Shown here piece after piece: positions 51,601-59,756 of a stretch of 64,000 nt of DNA. Both the position numbers and the translations under genes were made by a program. The notes beneath the pieces are model-generated. The model made no database searches, was not told the origin of the DNA, and worked only from the letters and a program-made list of their open reading frames with translations. The number at the start of each line of letters is the position of its first letter. The stretch's first letter is position 1. The DNA comes from Sphingobacterium sp. N143 (GTDB taxonomy: Bacteria; Bacteroidota; Bacteroidia; Sphingobacteriales; Sphingobacteriaceae). The stretch is from positions 170,362 to 234,361 of the forward strand of contig NZ_JACAIS010000011.1 in assembly GCF_030325625.1 (NCBI RefSeq), given 5' to 3'.

Positions 51601-51920
51601 CCAAAGAGGTGGCTATCAATACCTGGTATGGCGACTACTATCGCCGGGCGAATATGGAGACCAACAGTTTTGATGCCTCCTATCTGAAACTGCGGGAGGT
51701 TCGCCTGGAATTCGGGCTGTCCAAAAGCCTGGTCTCACGCTGGAAGATGAACAGTGCATCGATTGCATTTTTCGGCCGCGACCTATGGATGTGGTCCGAC
51801 TTCCCGATGTATGATCCAGAGACTGCTGCGTTAAATGGAGCCACGATCATGCCCGGTGTAGAGATGGGACAAATGCCGAGCACACGAACGTTCGGAATTA
51901 ATCTGAGAGCTAATTTTTAA
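48648..51920 (+). CDS. SusC/RagA family TonB-dependent outer-membrane transporter
   Basis: A 1090-residue protein from the ATG at 48648. An unusually long basic leader ('KQVKKVTSSFHRYSGRTSRA') precedes the signal-peptide core and cleavage near 'GVAHS'. Then come a CarboxypepD-reg domain ('VSGTVLDDNTHQPIAGVTIT', 'DNQGRFTIQVDAGQQVTFQSVGYD'), the SusC signature 'MEEVVVTALGIKREQKSLGYAV', a plug ('INLRGDRSLDP', 'ISVLKGAAATALYGSRAGNGALIITTKSG') and a barrel ending 'TFGINLRANF'. The base composition is GC-rich and host-like, unlike the accessory block before it. It forms a transport pair with the SusD gene 10 bases downstream. Confidence 0.95.
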   Translation: MKQVKKVTSSFHRYSGRTSRAFLLLVGLGFAPGVAHSFSPHGNKHVWLNQQKVSVSGTVLDDNTHQPIAGVTITAGGSPLTTTDNQGRFTIQVDAGQQVTFQSVGYDPLKREWSANATNASITLHRSNQKMEEVVVTALGIKREQKSLGYAVSKISGQQMTDAAPSNWVDAMKGKVAGLNITQASSGPLNTARINLRGDRSLDPTKNEALIVVDGVPLVNGRFSSGVTDAYGAGSSGADKDIPVDFGNGLGDINPDDIESISVLKGAAATALYGSRAGNGALIITTKSGKRNGKGIGVTVNSNSSFQNVLKWPDFQYEYGQGNLNRNANGDLYYSYGLTEDGSNTGSTSSAWGPKFDGQMYFQYDPELETTGTERTPWVPYKDGVKGFFRTGATYMNSVAFDGGTDKFTARTSLTHTSNKWIMPNTGFERLVAAFNGSANLSEKLKINFKANYTNKNSDNLPGTGYNNQSIAYFMIFQNPSIDLNWYRPRWKKGMENLEQIHPFSSYIENPFVIAHEMTNSLVSNGIDGMLQGIYTFNPKWELMLRSGINMRSDRREQKRPWDTANFPKGYYKQQDLFYMESNTDALLSYTDKLSEDFSLRASLGGNVMKRDMKEDIGVARGLISPGVYKLSNALTNAVAENKLIKKEIQSVFGLVNLSWKDKIFLDVTARNDWSSTLPANNRSYFYPSVSSSFVLSELMPMPTAVSFAKLRLSWAQVGNDADPYSTLKYFQTSIFPGSAEAPSVLHNANLKPEISTSTEAGLNLAFLNNRLTTDINFYYNRSRNQILTVPLDVSTGFSQALINGGLIRNQGWELSVSGTPVKTENFQWTATANWSKNDNKILELTEGVETPYQIIASSGSGAAEIRATIGGSTGDLWGYGLVRNEHGDVLIDASTGLAVRPTDKVKIGNAYADWRGGLHNEFRYKNMSFSFLLDGQYGGIVYSQTHHKMTEQGKLTHTLKGRETGFIVGEGVVENGDGTYRPNTKEVAINTWYGDYYRRANMETNSFDASYLKLREVRLEFGLSKSLVSRWKMNSASIAFFGRDLWMWSDFPMYDPETAALNGATIMPGVEMGQMPSTRTFGINLRANF

Positions 51921-51930
51921 ATCGAGACCA

Positions 51931-53382
51931 ATGAAAATCAAACATATCAGCATTGCACTTCTCTTGTCGGCCATGGTTGGACTACAGGGATGCACCAAAA
52001 ATTTTGATGAAATCAATATCGATCCTAACAAAGTCGAAAATGTGACCCCCAGTGCATTAATTACCCCAACGGTATATGGCATGTCAACTTATTTCACTGT
52101 ACGGAGCAACGACTTTACCTGGGAAATCATGCAGACCGGCCTGGCCAATCCGAGTGCGGCCAACGGCGTGCACCGGTATTATTTTACCGAGACTTCCGGC
52201 GACGGTACATGGAATACCTGTTACCGGTACCTGCGGAATATCCGGGAAATGGAGTCGGCAGCCGAAACAAGCGGACAGACCGTGTACAAGGCCGTTGCTA
52301 TCACGTTAAAGGCCTATATTGCCGGCCTACTGACAGATAGCTTTGGCGATGTACCGATGTCCGAAGCACTGCGTGCAGAAGAACACATCAGCCAGCCCAA
52401 GTTTGACAAGCAGGAGCAGATTTACGCAGATATGATCAAAGCTTTGGAGACAGCAAACACGCTGTATGCCGGCGAGGATGTTATGAATGGAAGTGATCTG
52501 CTCTACAACAACAAGAAAGAGTCGTGGCGTAAATTCAATAACTCGCTCCTGTTGCGTTACTACCTGCGCCAGTCCAAACGTATTCCCGCGGCGGAAAAGA
52601 TCAAAAACATCTTGGATAACCCCATGCAGTACCCGATCTTTACTTCCAATGAGGACGCCGCCATAGTAAAAATTACCGGTCTGTCACCTTATGATTACGC
52701 CTGGGGAAGACGGCAGGATTATGTCAATTTTACGGCGATGGCCGAATTTTTCGTGGATAATCTGAATACGCTGGATGATCCACGCCGTCCGTTTATCATG
52801 ACCGAGGCAACCGAAATGGTCGACGGAAAACCCGTAAAAATAGGCTATAGAGGGATCCCTGCGGGACACTCCGGTGACCTATCTGCTTATAAGTTCAGTC
52901 CGAGCACGCCGAATGGTGACCTCATGTACCCAGAAGCAGTCGGAACCGCTATCCAGGAGATCCTGATGCCCTATTCAGAGGTTGAATTCATCAAAGCAGA
53001 AGTATATCTGTCGCTGGGCATGGATGCCGAGGCAAAAACAGCCTATGAAAACGGCGTACGCGCATCGATCAAGCAGTATGGCGGTGAGGTTCCGGCAGAC
53101 TATTTTAACAATGAGGCGGCCAAATTCAACGGTACGCTGGAGCGGATTATGCTTCAAAAATATTTAGGTCTCTTTATGGTGGACTACCAGCAGTGGTTTG
53201 AGTACCGCCGTACGGGCTATCCTAAACTACCTAAAACACCGTATATGTTTTACGATGGCGTTATGCCTACACGGTTTATGTACAAGAATGAAGTACGCCG
53301 CTTTAATCCGGAAAACTATGCCAAAGCCGTAGAGCAGATGGGTGGTGATGACTTCCATACCAAGGTATGGTGGGAGAAATAG
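51931..53382 (+). CDS. SusD-like lipoprotein (SusD/RagB, SusD-like_2 type)
   Basis: A 483-residue lipoprotein with lipobox 'MVGLQGC' (Cys21) and the mature start 'TKNFDEINIDPNKVENVTPSALITP', typical of the SusD_2 subfamily linked to peptide or non-starch substrates. Further landmarks are 'LTDSFGDVPMSEAL', 'WRKFNNSLLLRYYLRQS', 'SEVEFIKAEVYLSLG' and 'YQQWFEYRRTGYPKL'. It is the binding subunit for the SusC transporter upstream. A strong terminator follows 32 bases after the stop. No degradative enzyme is nearby to reveal the substrate. Confidence 0.93.
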   Translation: MKIKHISIALLLSAMVGLQGCTKNFDEINIDPNKVENVTPSALITPTVYGMSTYFTVRSNDFTWEIMQTGLANPSAANGVHRYYFTETSGDGTWNTCYRYLRNIREMESAAETSGQTVYKAVAITLKAYIAGLLTDSFGDVPMSEALRAEEHISQPKFDKQEQIYADMIKALETANTLYAGEDVMNGSDLLYNNKKESWRKFNNSLLLRYYLRQSKRIPAAEKIKNILDNPMQYPIFTSNEDAAIVKITGLSPYDYAWGRRQDYVNFTAMAEFFVDNLNTLDDPRRPFIMTEATEMVDGKPVKIGYRGIPAGHSGDLSAYKFSPSTPNGDLMYPEAVGTAIQEILMPYSEVEFIKAEVYLSLGMDAEAKTAYENGVRASIKQYGGEVPADYFNNEAAKFNGTLERIMLQKYLGLFMVDYQQWFEYRRTGYPKLPKTPYMFYDGVMPTRFMYKNEVRRFNPENYAKAVEQMGGDDFHTKVWWEK

Positions 53383-53414
53383 TCAGATCAAAATGAAGAA
53401 CTGATAATGCGATA

Positions 53415-53449
53415 AAAAAGCCGTTTGAAGATCATTCAAACGGCTTTTT
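53415..53449 (+). terminator. Intrinsic terminator of the SusC/SusD operon
   Basis: AAAAAGCCGTTTGAA (53415-53429) and TTCAAACGGCTTTTT (53435-53449) are perfect 15-bp arms with a 5-base loop and a T-run at the end. It can also serve the convergent pgl gene because the other strand mirrors the pattern. Confidence 0.85.
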
Positions 53450-53486
53450 CCGTTAATGGGGTAAGCTAAGACGATAGTTAATAACA

Positions 53487-54197
53487 TTAAACTCCAGCTT
53501 CTCTGTCAGTAAAAATCTGGACTCCTGCTTTCCGTTCAATTAACTGTAGCGGATATAGTTCAGGATTATATACACCATTAAGAACTTCATTCAAAGCGTT
53601 TTTCTTGGATTTACCAAACGTAACAATCAGAATATTTTCAGCTTTATTGATAATAGGTTCTGTCAACGTAATTCTAAACATTTCCTGTGGCTTTAGATAG
53701 TAGGCATCAACCCATTTTTCTTTTTCTTGTAAAATCTTTTCACCTGGAAACAGCGAAGCTGTGTGGCCGTCATCCCCCATTCCTAAAAGGATGAAATCAA
53801 AAATACCGTCAGCTCCCAAGACATTTCTGAGTTGAGCTTCGTATTCTTTAGCATATTTTTCAGGCTCAATTCCGTCTTTATACATGGGGAAAATCTGATT
53901 TTCATTGACTGGAACTTTATTCAAAAGGACTTCCAGAGTCATCTTAAAATTACTTTTCTCATCTTCAAGGGAAACCCATCTTTCATCTACCCAAAAAAAA
54001 TGGATTTTGTTCCAAATTATTTTATCTGCGTACGCGGGAGTAGCTAATAAGCTAAAAATGGCTTTCGGTGAAGAGCCACCACTCAACGCGACCACAAATT
54101 TATCATGCTTCTGGATTGCTTTTTCAGAAAGCTCAACAAATGTATCTGCTGCTTTTTTATATAAGGCATCCAGATTATCAAATATCGTAATATTCAT
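53487..54197 (-). CDS. pgl: 6-phosphogluconolactonase
   Basis: A 236-residue enzyme of the DevB/NagB-like class. Key motifs are 'VVALSGGSSPKAIFSLL' (phosphate-binding loop), 'KIHFFWVDERWVSLEDEKSNFKM', and 'FDFILLGMGDDGHTASLFPG', which contains the catalytic Asp-Gly-His segment. It hydrolyses 6-phosphogluconolactone in the oxidative pentose phosphate pathway. It is the last gene of a gnd-zwf-pgl operon, 17 bases after zwf. Confidence 0.95.
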   Translation of the reverse strand: MNITIFDNLDALYKKAADTFVELSEKAIQKHDKFVVALSGGSSPKAIFSLLATPAYADKIIWNKIHFFWVDERWVSLEDEKSNFKMTLEVLLNKVPVNENQIFPMYKDGIEPEKYAKEYEAQLRNVLGADGIFDFILLGMGDDGHTASLFPGEKILQEKEKWVDAYYLKPQEMFRITLTEPIINKAENILIVTFGKSKKNALNEVLNGVYNPELYPLQLIERKAGVQIFTDREAGV

Positions 54198-54214
54198 TTT
54201 CTTTCAATTAGATT

Positions 54215-55696
54215 TTAAACCCACTGATGTCCCTGCCGCTCTACCAGTGCATCACTGTCATCAGGCCCCCAGTCTCCTGAAGCATAATTTGGGAAAGATG
54301 GGTCTTTGGTTTTTTCCCAGGTTTCCTGAATCGTTTTTATCACATCCCAAGCTTCTTCTACCTGATCAGAGCGCATAAACAATGTAGGGTCTCCCACAAG
54401 TGCTTCCAATAAAAGAGTTTCATAAGCTTCGGGAGTATCGGTCTGACAGGCAAAATTATCGAAAATCATCTCCACAGGTTTAAGCGCTAAAGACAAGCCT
54501 GGTTTTTTAGACATAAACTGCAATCTGATGTCCATTTGTGGCTGGATATTAATAACCAATCGGTTAGCCGACAGAAGCGAGGTGCTTTCTGAAAACATAG
54601 AATTGGGAAGTGGCTTAAACTGAATCGTTATATAAGAATGCTTTTCTTTCATTTTCTTCCCGGTACGAACGTAAAAAGGAACATCTTCCCATCTTTCATT
54701 ATCCAGATAAAACTTAATCGCGACAAATGTTTCCGTATTGGAATCATGAGCAATTCCCTCTTCCTGGCGATAGCCATTTACTTTTACCCCATTTACTTTG
54801 CCTCGTCCGTACTGTCCTCTTACCGCATAATGATCTACTTTTTCGGGAGAAATCCTACGGATGGATTTTAAAACATCAACTTTACGATCCCTGATCTCAC
54901 CCGATTCAAGTGAAGCCGGAGGTTCCATAGCAACCATACAAAGAATTTGCAAAAGATGGTTCTGAATCATATCGCGCAAAGCTCCTGTCTGCTCATAAAA
55001 ACTGGCTCTTGTTTCCACTCCTACTTCTTCGGCAACCGTAATCTGCACCGATTCTATATGTCTGTGATTCCAAAGAGGTTCAAAAATTGAATTTCCGAAC
55101 CTGAACGCCAAAATATTCTGAACGGTTTCTTTACCTAAATAATGATCGATACGATAAATCTGTTCTTCTTGAAAAGTTTGTGAAAGAAGATTATTTAGCT
55201 CAATGGCAGATTCTTTATTGTGACCAAAAGGTTTTTCGATAATAATTCGATCTGTTGCAGGATCAGATGCTATTGCAGTATTTTTAAGATGATTTGAAAT
55301 TACTGATACAAAGTTTGGTGCAATGGACAAATAGAAAAGTCTGTTTCCTCTCATTCCGTACACTTTATCAAAATTTTCCAGTTTCTGATATAAATTCTGA
55401 TAAGAGCTTTCTTCATCAAGCTGATGCTGAAAATAGCTGATGTGAGCCTGAAAACCAGCCCAATCTTCTTTGGTTACGGTCTTCCTGGAAAAACTCTCCA
55501 GACTTTCTTTAATATAAGCGCTGAATTTTTCATCCGTATTTTCGGCTCTTCCTAAAGCTAAAATATTAAACCCTTTAGGCATTCTGCCATCGATATATAA
55601 ATTGTAAAAGGCAGGAAAAAGCTTTCTTTTTGCCAAATCCCCTGTTGCACCAAAAATAACGATCGTTGTTGGATGCAGGATTGTATTGTCACTCAT
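54215..55696 (-). CDS. zwf: Glucose-6-phosphate 1-dehydrogenase
   Basis: A 493-residue enzyme. The NADP-binding Rossmann motif is 'IVIFGATGDLAKRKLFPAFY' near the N-terminus; the substrate site is 'IIEKPFGHN' and the active-site signature 'RIDHYLGKETVQNILAFRF' is complete. The C-terminal domain has 'YVRTGKKMKEKHSYITIQFKP'. Length is typical. It produces 6-phosphogluconolactone and NADPH. It lies 8 bases after gnd and 17 before pgl, so the three enzymes are co-expressed. Confidence 0.96.
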   Translation of the reverse strand: MSDNTILHPTTIVIFGATGDLAKRKLFPAFYNLYIDGRMPKGFNILALGRAENTDEKFSAYIKESLESFSRKTVTKEDWAGFQAHISYFQHQLDEESSYQNLYQKLENFDKVYGMRGNRLFYLSIAPNFVSVISNHLKNTAIASDPATDRIIIEKPFGHNKESAIELNNLLSQTFQEEQIYRIDHYLGKETVQNILAFRFGNSIFEPLWNHRHIESVQITVAEEVGVETRASFYEQTGALRDMIQNHLLQILCMVAMEPPASLESGEIRDRKVDVLKSIRRISPEKVDHYAVRGQYGRGKVNGVKVNGYRQEEGIAHDSNTETFVAIKFYLDNERWEDVPFYVRTGKKMKEKHSYITIQFKPLPNSMFSESTSLLSANRLVINIQPQMDIRLQFMSKKPGLSLALKPVEMIFDNFACQTDTPEAYETLLLEALVGDPTLFMRSDQVEEAWDVIKTIQETWEKTKDPSFPNYASGDWGPDDSDALVERQGHQWV

Positions 55697-55704
55697 TGCT
55701 AGAT

Positions 55705-57123
55705 TCAGTTATTTGGGTTTTGCCATGACGTATGAAAGACTCCTTCGCTGTCAGTTCTTTGGTAAGTGTGTGCACCAAAATAATCACGCTGCGCCTGAAG
55801 CAGGTTCACTGGTAAAGATGCTGTGGTGTAAGCTTCGAAATACCCTAGAGCCGACTGAATTCCTAAGCTTGGAATTCCGTTTGATACAGCAAAAGCAGCT
55901 GTTTTTCTTAATGAAGAAATTTTATCTTTTACAATTTCTGAAATTTCCGGATCCAATAAAATATTAGATAAGTTCTCGTATTTTGAATAAGCCAGATAGA
56001 ATTTTTCCAATAAAACCGAACGGATGATACATCCACCCCTCCAGATTTTAACAACATCTTTTAACGGAATTTCAAACTGATATTCTTCAGAAGCTTTTAC
56101 CAATAATGCCAGACCTTGAGCATAACTGATTAAAGTAGATAAATACAAAGCATCCCCCACGTCTTTGATGAACAATTCTGTATTTTCAGGAGTTTTTACT
56201 TCTTCTTTAGCATATAATTGAGAAGCTTTTACGCGCTCATCTTTGTAAGCGGATAAAATTCTTGATGTGACTGCAATATCGATGGTTGGAATAGATACCC
56301 CAACTTCCATAGCCTCCTGGGAGGTCCATTTTCCGGTTCCTTTTGCTCCTGCTTTATCTAAAATCTTGTCGACAAGAAAACCGTCTGTTACATCATCTTT
56401 TTGCTGGAAAATATCTCTTGTTATTTCGATAAGGAAAGAATTCATCTCGCCTTCATTCCATCTTTTGAAAACTTCATACAATTGTTTATTGTTAAGATTA
56501 GCTCCTTTTCTCAGTAAATCGTATGCTTCACTGATTAATTGCATGATGGCATATTCAATACCGTTGTGAACCATTTTAACATAATTCCCTGCAGCTCCTT
56601 TCCCCATATAAGCGGTGCAGGGCTCCCCTTTTACTTTTGCTGAAATCACTTCCAGCATAGGTTTCACCAAATTGAAAACTTCCAAATCTCCACCCGGCAT
56701 AATACTCGGTCCTCTTCTTGCGCCCTGCTCTCCTCCAGAAACGCCCATTCCCATAAAATGAAGGTTTTTAGAAGCTAAATCAGCTATACGTCTCTCGGTA
56801 TCTTTGAAATAAGAATTTCCCGCATCAACGACAACATCTTTCGGACTCAAAAGCGGTGTTATGCTTTCAAGAACAGCATCAACCGGTTTGCCTGCAGGAA
56901 CCATCAAAATAACTTTTCGCGGACTGTCTAAACTCAACACAAATTCCTCTAGAGAAACAGTTCCAACAACCTTTGTACCTGAAGCCACTCCTTTACGAAG
57001 TTCTATTACCTTTTCTTCATCTAAATCGAATCCTACGACAGAGAAACCATTGTCGGCAATATTGTAAAGCAGATTTCTTCCCATTACACCCAGACCAATG
57101 ACCCCGTAATTATACTTTTCCAT
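55705..57123 (-). CDS. gnd: 6-phosphogluconate dehydrogenase, decarboxylating
   Basis: A 472-residue enzyme with the N-terminal NADP motif 'YGVIGLGVMGRNLLYNIADNG', substrate-binding 'GMGVSGGEQGARRGPSIMPGG', catalytic Lys in 'GAAGNYVKMVHNGIEYAIMQL', and the C-terminal 'QAQRDYFGAHTYQRTD', which is the expected family end. It forms ribulose 5-phosphate and NADPH. It is first in the operon, with TAATTTTG (57157-57150) as a likely -7 box 27 bases upstream. Confidence 0.96.
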   Translation of the reverse strand: MEKYNYGVIGLGVMGRNLLYNIADNGFSVVGFDLDEEKVIELRKGVASGTKVVGTVSLEEFVLSLDSPRKVILMVPAGKPVDAVLESITPLLSPKDVVVDAGNSYFKDTERRIADLASKNLHFMGMGVSGGEQGARRGPSIMPGGDLEVFNLVKPMLEVISAKVKGEPCTAYMGKGAAGNYVKMVHNGIEYAIMQLISEAYDLLRKGANLNNKQLYEVFKRWNEGEMNSFLIEITRDIFQQKDDVTDGFLVDKILDKAGAKGTGKWTSQEAMEVGVSIPTIDIAVTSRILSAYKDERVKASQLYAKEEVKTPENTELFIKDVGDALYLSTLISYAQGLALLVKASEEYQFEIPLKDVVKIWRGGCIIRSVLLEKFYLAYSKYENLSNILLDPEISEIVKDKISSLRKTAAFAVSNGIPSLGIQSALGYFEAYTTASLPVNLLQAQRDYFGAHTYQRTDSEGVFHTSWQNPNN

Positions 57124-57149
57124 TCTTACTTAAAGTTTATGTTATAAAT

Positions 57150-57157
57150 CAAAATTA
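57150..57157 (-). promoter_or_regulatory. -7 box of the gnd-zwf-pgl operon
   Basis: On the minus strand TAATTTTG (57157-57150) fits TAnnTTTG, 27 bases before the gnd ATG. The duplicated gene fragment at 57192-57306 lies just upstream of where the -33 region would be. Confidence 0.45.
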
Positions 57158-57191
57158 CTGAAATACATGCCAGTAAAAAAATTATCTAGTC

Positions 57192-57306
57192 AGTAATTTG
57201 CCTAATTCCGCAATATATCGTAACTATAGTATTCTGTCTACAATTCAATAATTACCTTACTAAAATTATTGTACTCGGAATTGACGACTAGAGTATGAAG
57301 CCTTTA
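57192..57306 (+). pseudogene. 115-bp copy of part of the membrane-protein gene at 42.3 kb
   Basis: These 115 bases match 42564-42678 with four differences. Translated in the parental frame they read 'VICLIPQYIVTIVFCLQFNN' then 'YLTKIIVLGIDD' and a TAG that replaces the parental Lys codon. The other changes are Cys to Tyr and Asp to Asn. There is no start codon or rest of the gene on either side, so this is a dead fragment. The copies are about 14.6 kb apart in the same orientation. Confidence 0.9.
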
Positions 57307-57383
57307 GCCATCCATTTGTTTTTCGTAATTTTATGACAGATATTGACTATACAAAATAGACCCATTAGTCAATACTTTGATAT

Positions 57384-57956
57384 ATGAAACAGGCACTCTT
57401 TGACCAAATTACAAGGTTTATTAATATTGATGAGCGGGAAAAAATACTGATAGACTCTTTATTCCATTTTAAAAGGTGGGGAAAGGGAGAATACTTCTTG
57501 GCACAAGGGGATGTGTGTAAAGAAATCGGCTTTTTAATTAAAGGCTTAGTGGTTTACTTTATAGAGGAAGACGAACCTCATGCCTATAATTTTGATAAGG
57601 AAAGTGACTTCGTCTGCAATTATGAAAGTTTTCTAACGAAGACACCTTCCTCTAAATCTATTAAATGTGTCGAAAATGTCGAGATGTTATGCATTAGCTA
57701 TGACAGACTACAACAGTTGTATGAGCAAATTATTCAAGGTGAAAAAATAGGAAGAATGATTTCGGAGCAATTGTTTCTGGAAGCGATAGCGAACATAACT
57801 TCATTCTATGTTGACACGCCTGAACAAAGATATTTGAAGTTTTTAGAGCGCTATCCCGATTTAAATCAACGGATTCCCTAATACCTAATTGCTTCCTATA
57901 TTAAAGTAAAGCCCCAGTCTCTAAGCCGGATACGTAAAAGGATATTAAAAAAGTGA
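57384..57956 (+). pseudogene. Crp/Fnr-family regulator interrupted by an in-frame stop
   Basis: The frame encodes a cyclic-nucleotide-type beta domain ('WGKGEYFLAQGDVCKEIGFLIKGLVVYFI', 'DFVCNYESFLTKTPSS') and a long helix, then hits TAA at 57879-57881 after '...PDLNQRIP'. In the same frame it continues 'YLIASYIKVKPQSLSRIRKR' to a natural stop at 57956. That tail is the recognition helix of the winged helix, as in the intact neighbour at 59081 ('YVASYIGITPQALSRIRRQ'). So one nonsense change has removed the DNA-binding part. A truncated 165-residue product is possible. Confidence 0.8.
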
Positions 57957-57996
57957 TTTGTTAACCTGGGCGAATGAAATCCAAGATATTCCTTTC

Positions 57997-58004
57997 TAAG
58001 TTTG
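57997..58004 (+). promoter_or_regulatory. -7 box for the siderophore-interacting protein gene
   Basis: TAAGTTTG (57997-58004) fits TAnnTTTG and lies 21 bases before the ATG at 58026. No clear -33 element is visible. Confidence 0.45.
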
Positions 58005-58025
58005 CATCCATAAAATAAAGATAAG

Positions 58026-58751
58026 ATGAACTTAGAAGAAAGAATTTTCACCAAGTTATTTATGAATCAGGCAACTGTAATTGGAAAAAGACAGATTGCA
58101 GAGAAAATATTCCATTTCACCTTAGAGGTAAATATCAATTTCACAGAATTAATCCCGGGACAGCATGTAAGATTGCTCCTGTTTCCAAATCAAAAGGGGA
58201 AACTGCGAGACCGTGTTCGAACGTATTCCATTTGGCGTTGCCAGCAAGATGGAAAGAAAAGTTATATAGATATTGCCGTGTGCGCACATACGGATGGGCC
58301 GGGTAGCCAATGGGCAGAAATTACGGAAATCGGCAGTCAAGTCCTCATTTCCAGTCCGCTCGGTAAATTCACATTAGATACCTCAATGCCCAAACACCTT
58401 TTTATAGGAGATATTACCGCATTGTCACATTTCTATTGTTTTACGCATCATCTGACACCACAACATGAGATGGACGGAATCATTTATGGAAAAGATGAAA
58501 AACAATTGTTTACTGATTTTGACGGAACACTTGGGTTTACTTTTTTTCAAAAAACAGCACATGGCTCAGACACCAGCTTAATTGCGTATTGTAGGAGTTT
58601 GGAAATAGAGCACAATACTATGGTTTACATTGGAGGAGACGGCCACATGTGCATGGAACTAAACAGCCTTTTTATAAAGGAATTAGGTCTTCCCCGTAAA
58701 CAAGTGAAAGTAAAACCATTTTGGATATTAGGCAAAACTGGTTTGGAGTAA
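58026..58751 (+). CDS. Siderophore-interacting (FAD-binding) ferric reductase-like protein
   Basis: A 241-residue protein of the siderophore-interacting protein family. The FAD-binding barrel carries 'PGQHVRLLLFP' and the Arg-x-Tyr-Ser/Thr motif 'RVRTYSIWRCQQ', followed by 'GPGSQWAEITEIGSQVLISSP' and the NAD(P)-binding domain 'HLFIGDITALSHFYCF'...'VYIGGDGHMCMELNSLF'. The usual C-terminal 'kpYW..G' appears as 'KPFWILGKTG'. Such enzymes reduce ferric siderophores in the cytosol. The upstream Crp-type gene was probably its regulator. Confidence 0.85.
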   Translation: MNLEERIFTKLFMNQATVIGKRQIAEKIFHFTLEVNINFTELIPGQHVRLLLFPNQKGKLRDRVRTYSIWRCQQDGKKSYIDIAVCAHTDGPGSQWAEITEIGSQVLISSPLGKFTLDTSMPKHLFIGDITALSHFYCFTHHLTPQHEMDGIIYGKDEKQLFTDFDGTLGFTFFQKTAHGSDTSLIAYCRSLEIEHNTMVYIGGDGHMCMELNSLFIKELGLPRKQVKVKPFWILGKTGLE

Positions 58752-58779
58752 ATATTAACCTTTTATGATTTACAGAAAC

Positions 58780-58947
58780 ATGAAAATAGTTGAAATATTT
58801 AAAACCAATGTCTCAACCGAAAAAGAGGCTCCAGAAACAACACGCTCACTTTTAAGACTATACCCGATTTATAAAATAAACTTTGACCTTGAAGATGAAG
58901 AAAACATTCTTAGAGTTGAGACGCCCCCCATTTGGCTAAGCCTTTAA
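58780..58947 (+). CDS. Short HMA-like protein with truncated C-terminus
   Basis: A 55-residue protein from the ATG at 58780 (a longer frame starts at 58765). 'MKIVEIFKTNVSTEKEAPET' and 'YKINFDLEDEENILRVE' match a small conserved Bacteroidota family with a ferredoxin-like fold, which normally continues with another strand and helix. Here the sequence changes to 'TPPIWLSL' and stops, so the end looks frameshifted. Follows the siderophore-interacting protein gene by 28 bases. Confidence 0.45.
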   Translation: MKIVEIFKTNVSTEKEAPETTRSLLRLYPIYKINFDLEDEENILRVETPPIWLSL

Positions 58948-59030
58948 ATAGCCTCTAAATTACCTCCCAATAATGTAAGTTAATCGAAGTAGAAAGAGAT
59001 GGCGAGAAAATGTGGTTATTATAAAAACAC

Positions 59031-59038
59031 TAAATTTG
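59031..59038 (+). promoter_or_regulatory. -7 box for the second Crp-family gene
   Basis: TAAATTTG (59031-59038) fits TAnnTTTG, 42 bases before the ATG at 59081. The -33 region is not clear. Confidence 0.4.
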
Positions 59039-59080
59039 TATTTTCTTTTTCGAAAGACAGACTAAAAAGAGAATATTTTT

Positions 59081-59647
59081 ATGGGGCACATCAGAGAATA
59101 CTACGAGCGGATAATAAAATTACAGGAAACGGAATGGGAGTTTATAGCTTCCCACTTTGACAGGAGGCTTTTTGCCAAGAACGAAGTCATTACACAGCGG
59201 GGCGAAACAGAAAACTATCTTTTCTTTGTGGAAACAGGCATCGTTCGGTTCTATATTCCCCATGATGAAAACGAACTGACTTTTAATTTCTGTTTTGATA
59301 AAGAATTTACCTGTGCTTACAATTCATTCCTGACCCGGACACCATCTGAATACGAATTGCAGGCATTGGCAGAAACCGTGGTTTGGCAAATATCTTATGA
59401 TGATTTGCAAAAAGTGTATGCACAGACCAAAGCGGGAAACTATTTAGGGCGTTTTGTGTCGGAGAAACTGTTTTTGCAAAAAAGCAAAAGGGAATTATCG
59501 CTTTTAAAACATACGGCAAAAGAAAGGTATCTAAACCTGTTCAATGAACAACCCGATATTTTAAAATTCATTCCGTTAAAATACGTTGCTTCCTATATTG
59601 GGATAACACCGCAGGCGCTGAGCCGGATTCGCAGACAAATAGTATAG
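59081..59647 (+). CDS. Crp/Fnr-family transcriptional regulator
   Basis: A 188-residue regulator. The cNMP-like jelly roll is 'KNEVITQRGETENYLFFVETGIVRFYIPHDENELTFNFCFDKEFTCAYNSFLTRTPS' in pieces, followed by a dimer helix and the winged helix 'FIPLKYVASYIGITPQALSRIRRQIV'. It lacks the Arg/Ser pair that binds cAMP in Crp, so the ligand is unknown. It is related to the broken copy at 57384. Its target may be the neighbouring genes (def, siderophore-interacting protein), by position. Confidence 0.88.
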   Translation: MGHIREYYERIIKLQETEWEFIASHFDRRLFAKNEVITQRGETENYLFFVETGIVRFYIPHDENELTFNFCFDKEFTCAYNSFLTRTPSEYELQALAETVVWQISYDDLQKVYAQTKAGNYLGRFVSEKLFLQKSKRELSLLKHTAKERYLNLFNEQPDILKFIPLKYVASYIGITPQALSRIRRQIV

Positions 59648-59756
59648 CAATCTCGAACGTCGTTGAAATCAACGAAAAACCTGCATAAATACTTAACATA
59701 GGTTCATTGCCTAGCATATTTATTCTTTGGAAATTTGTTGAAAAACCCAAAGAATA

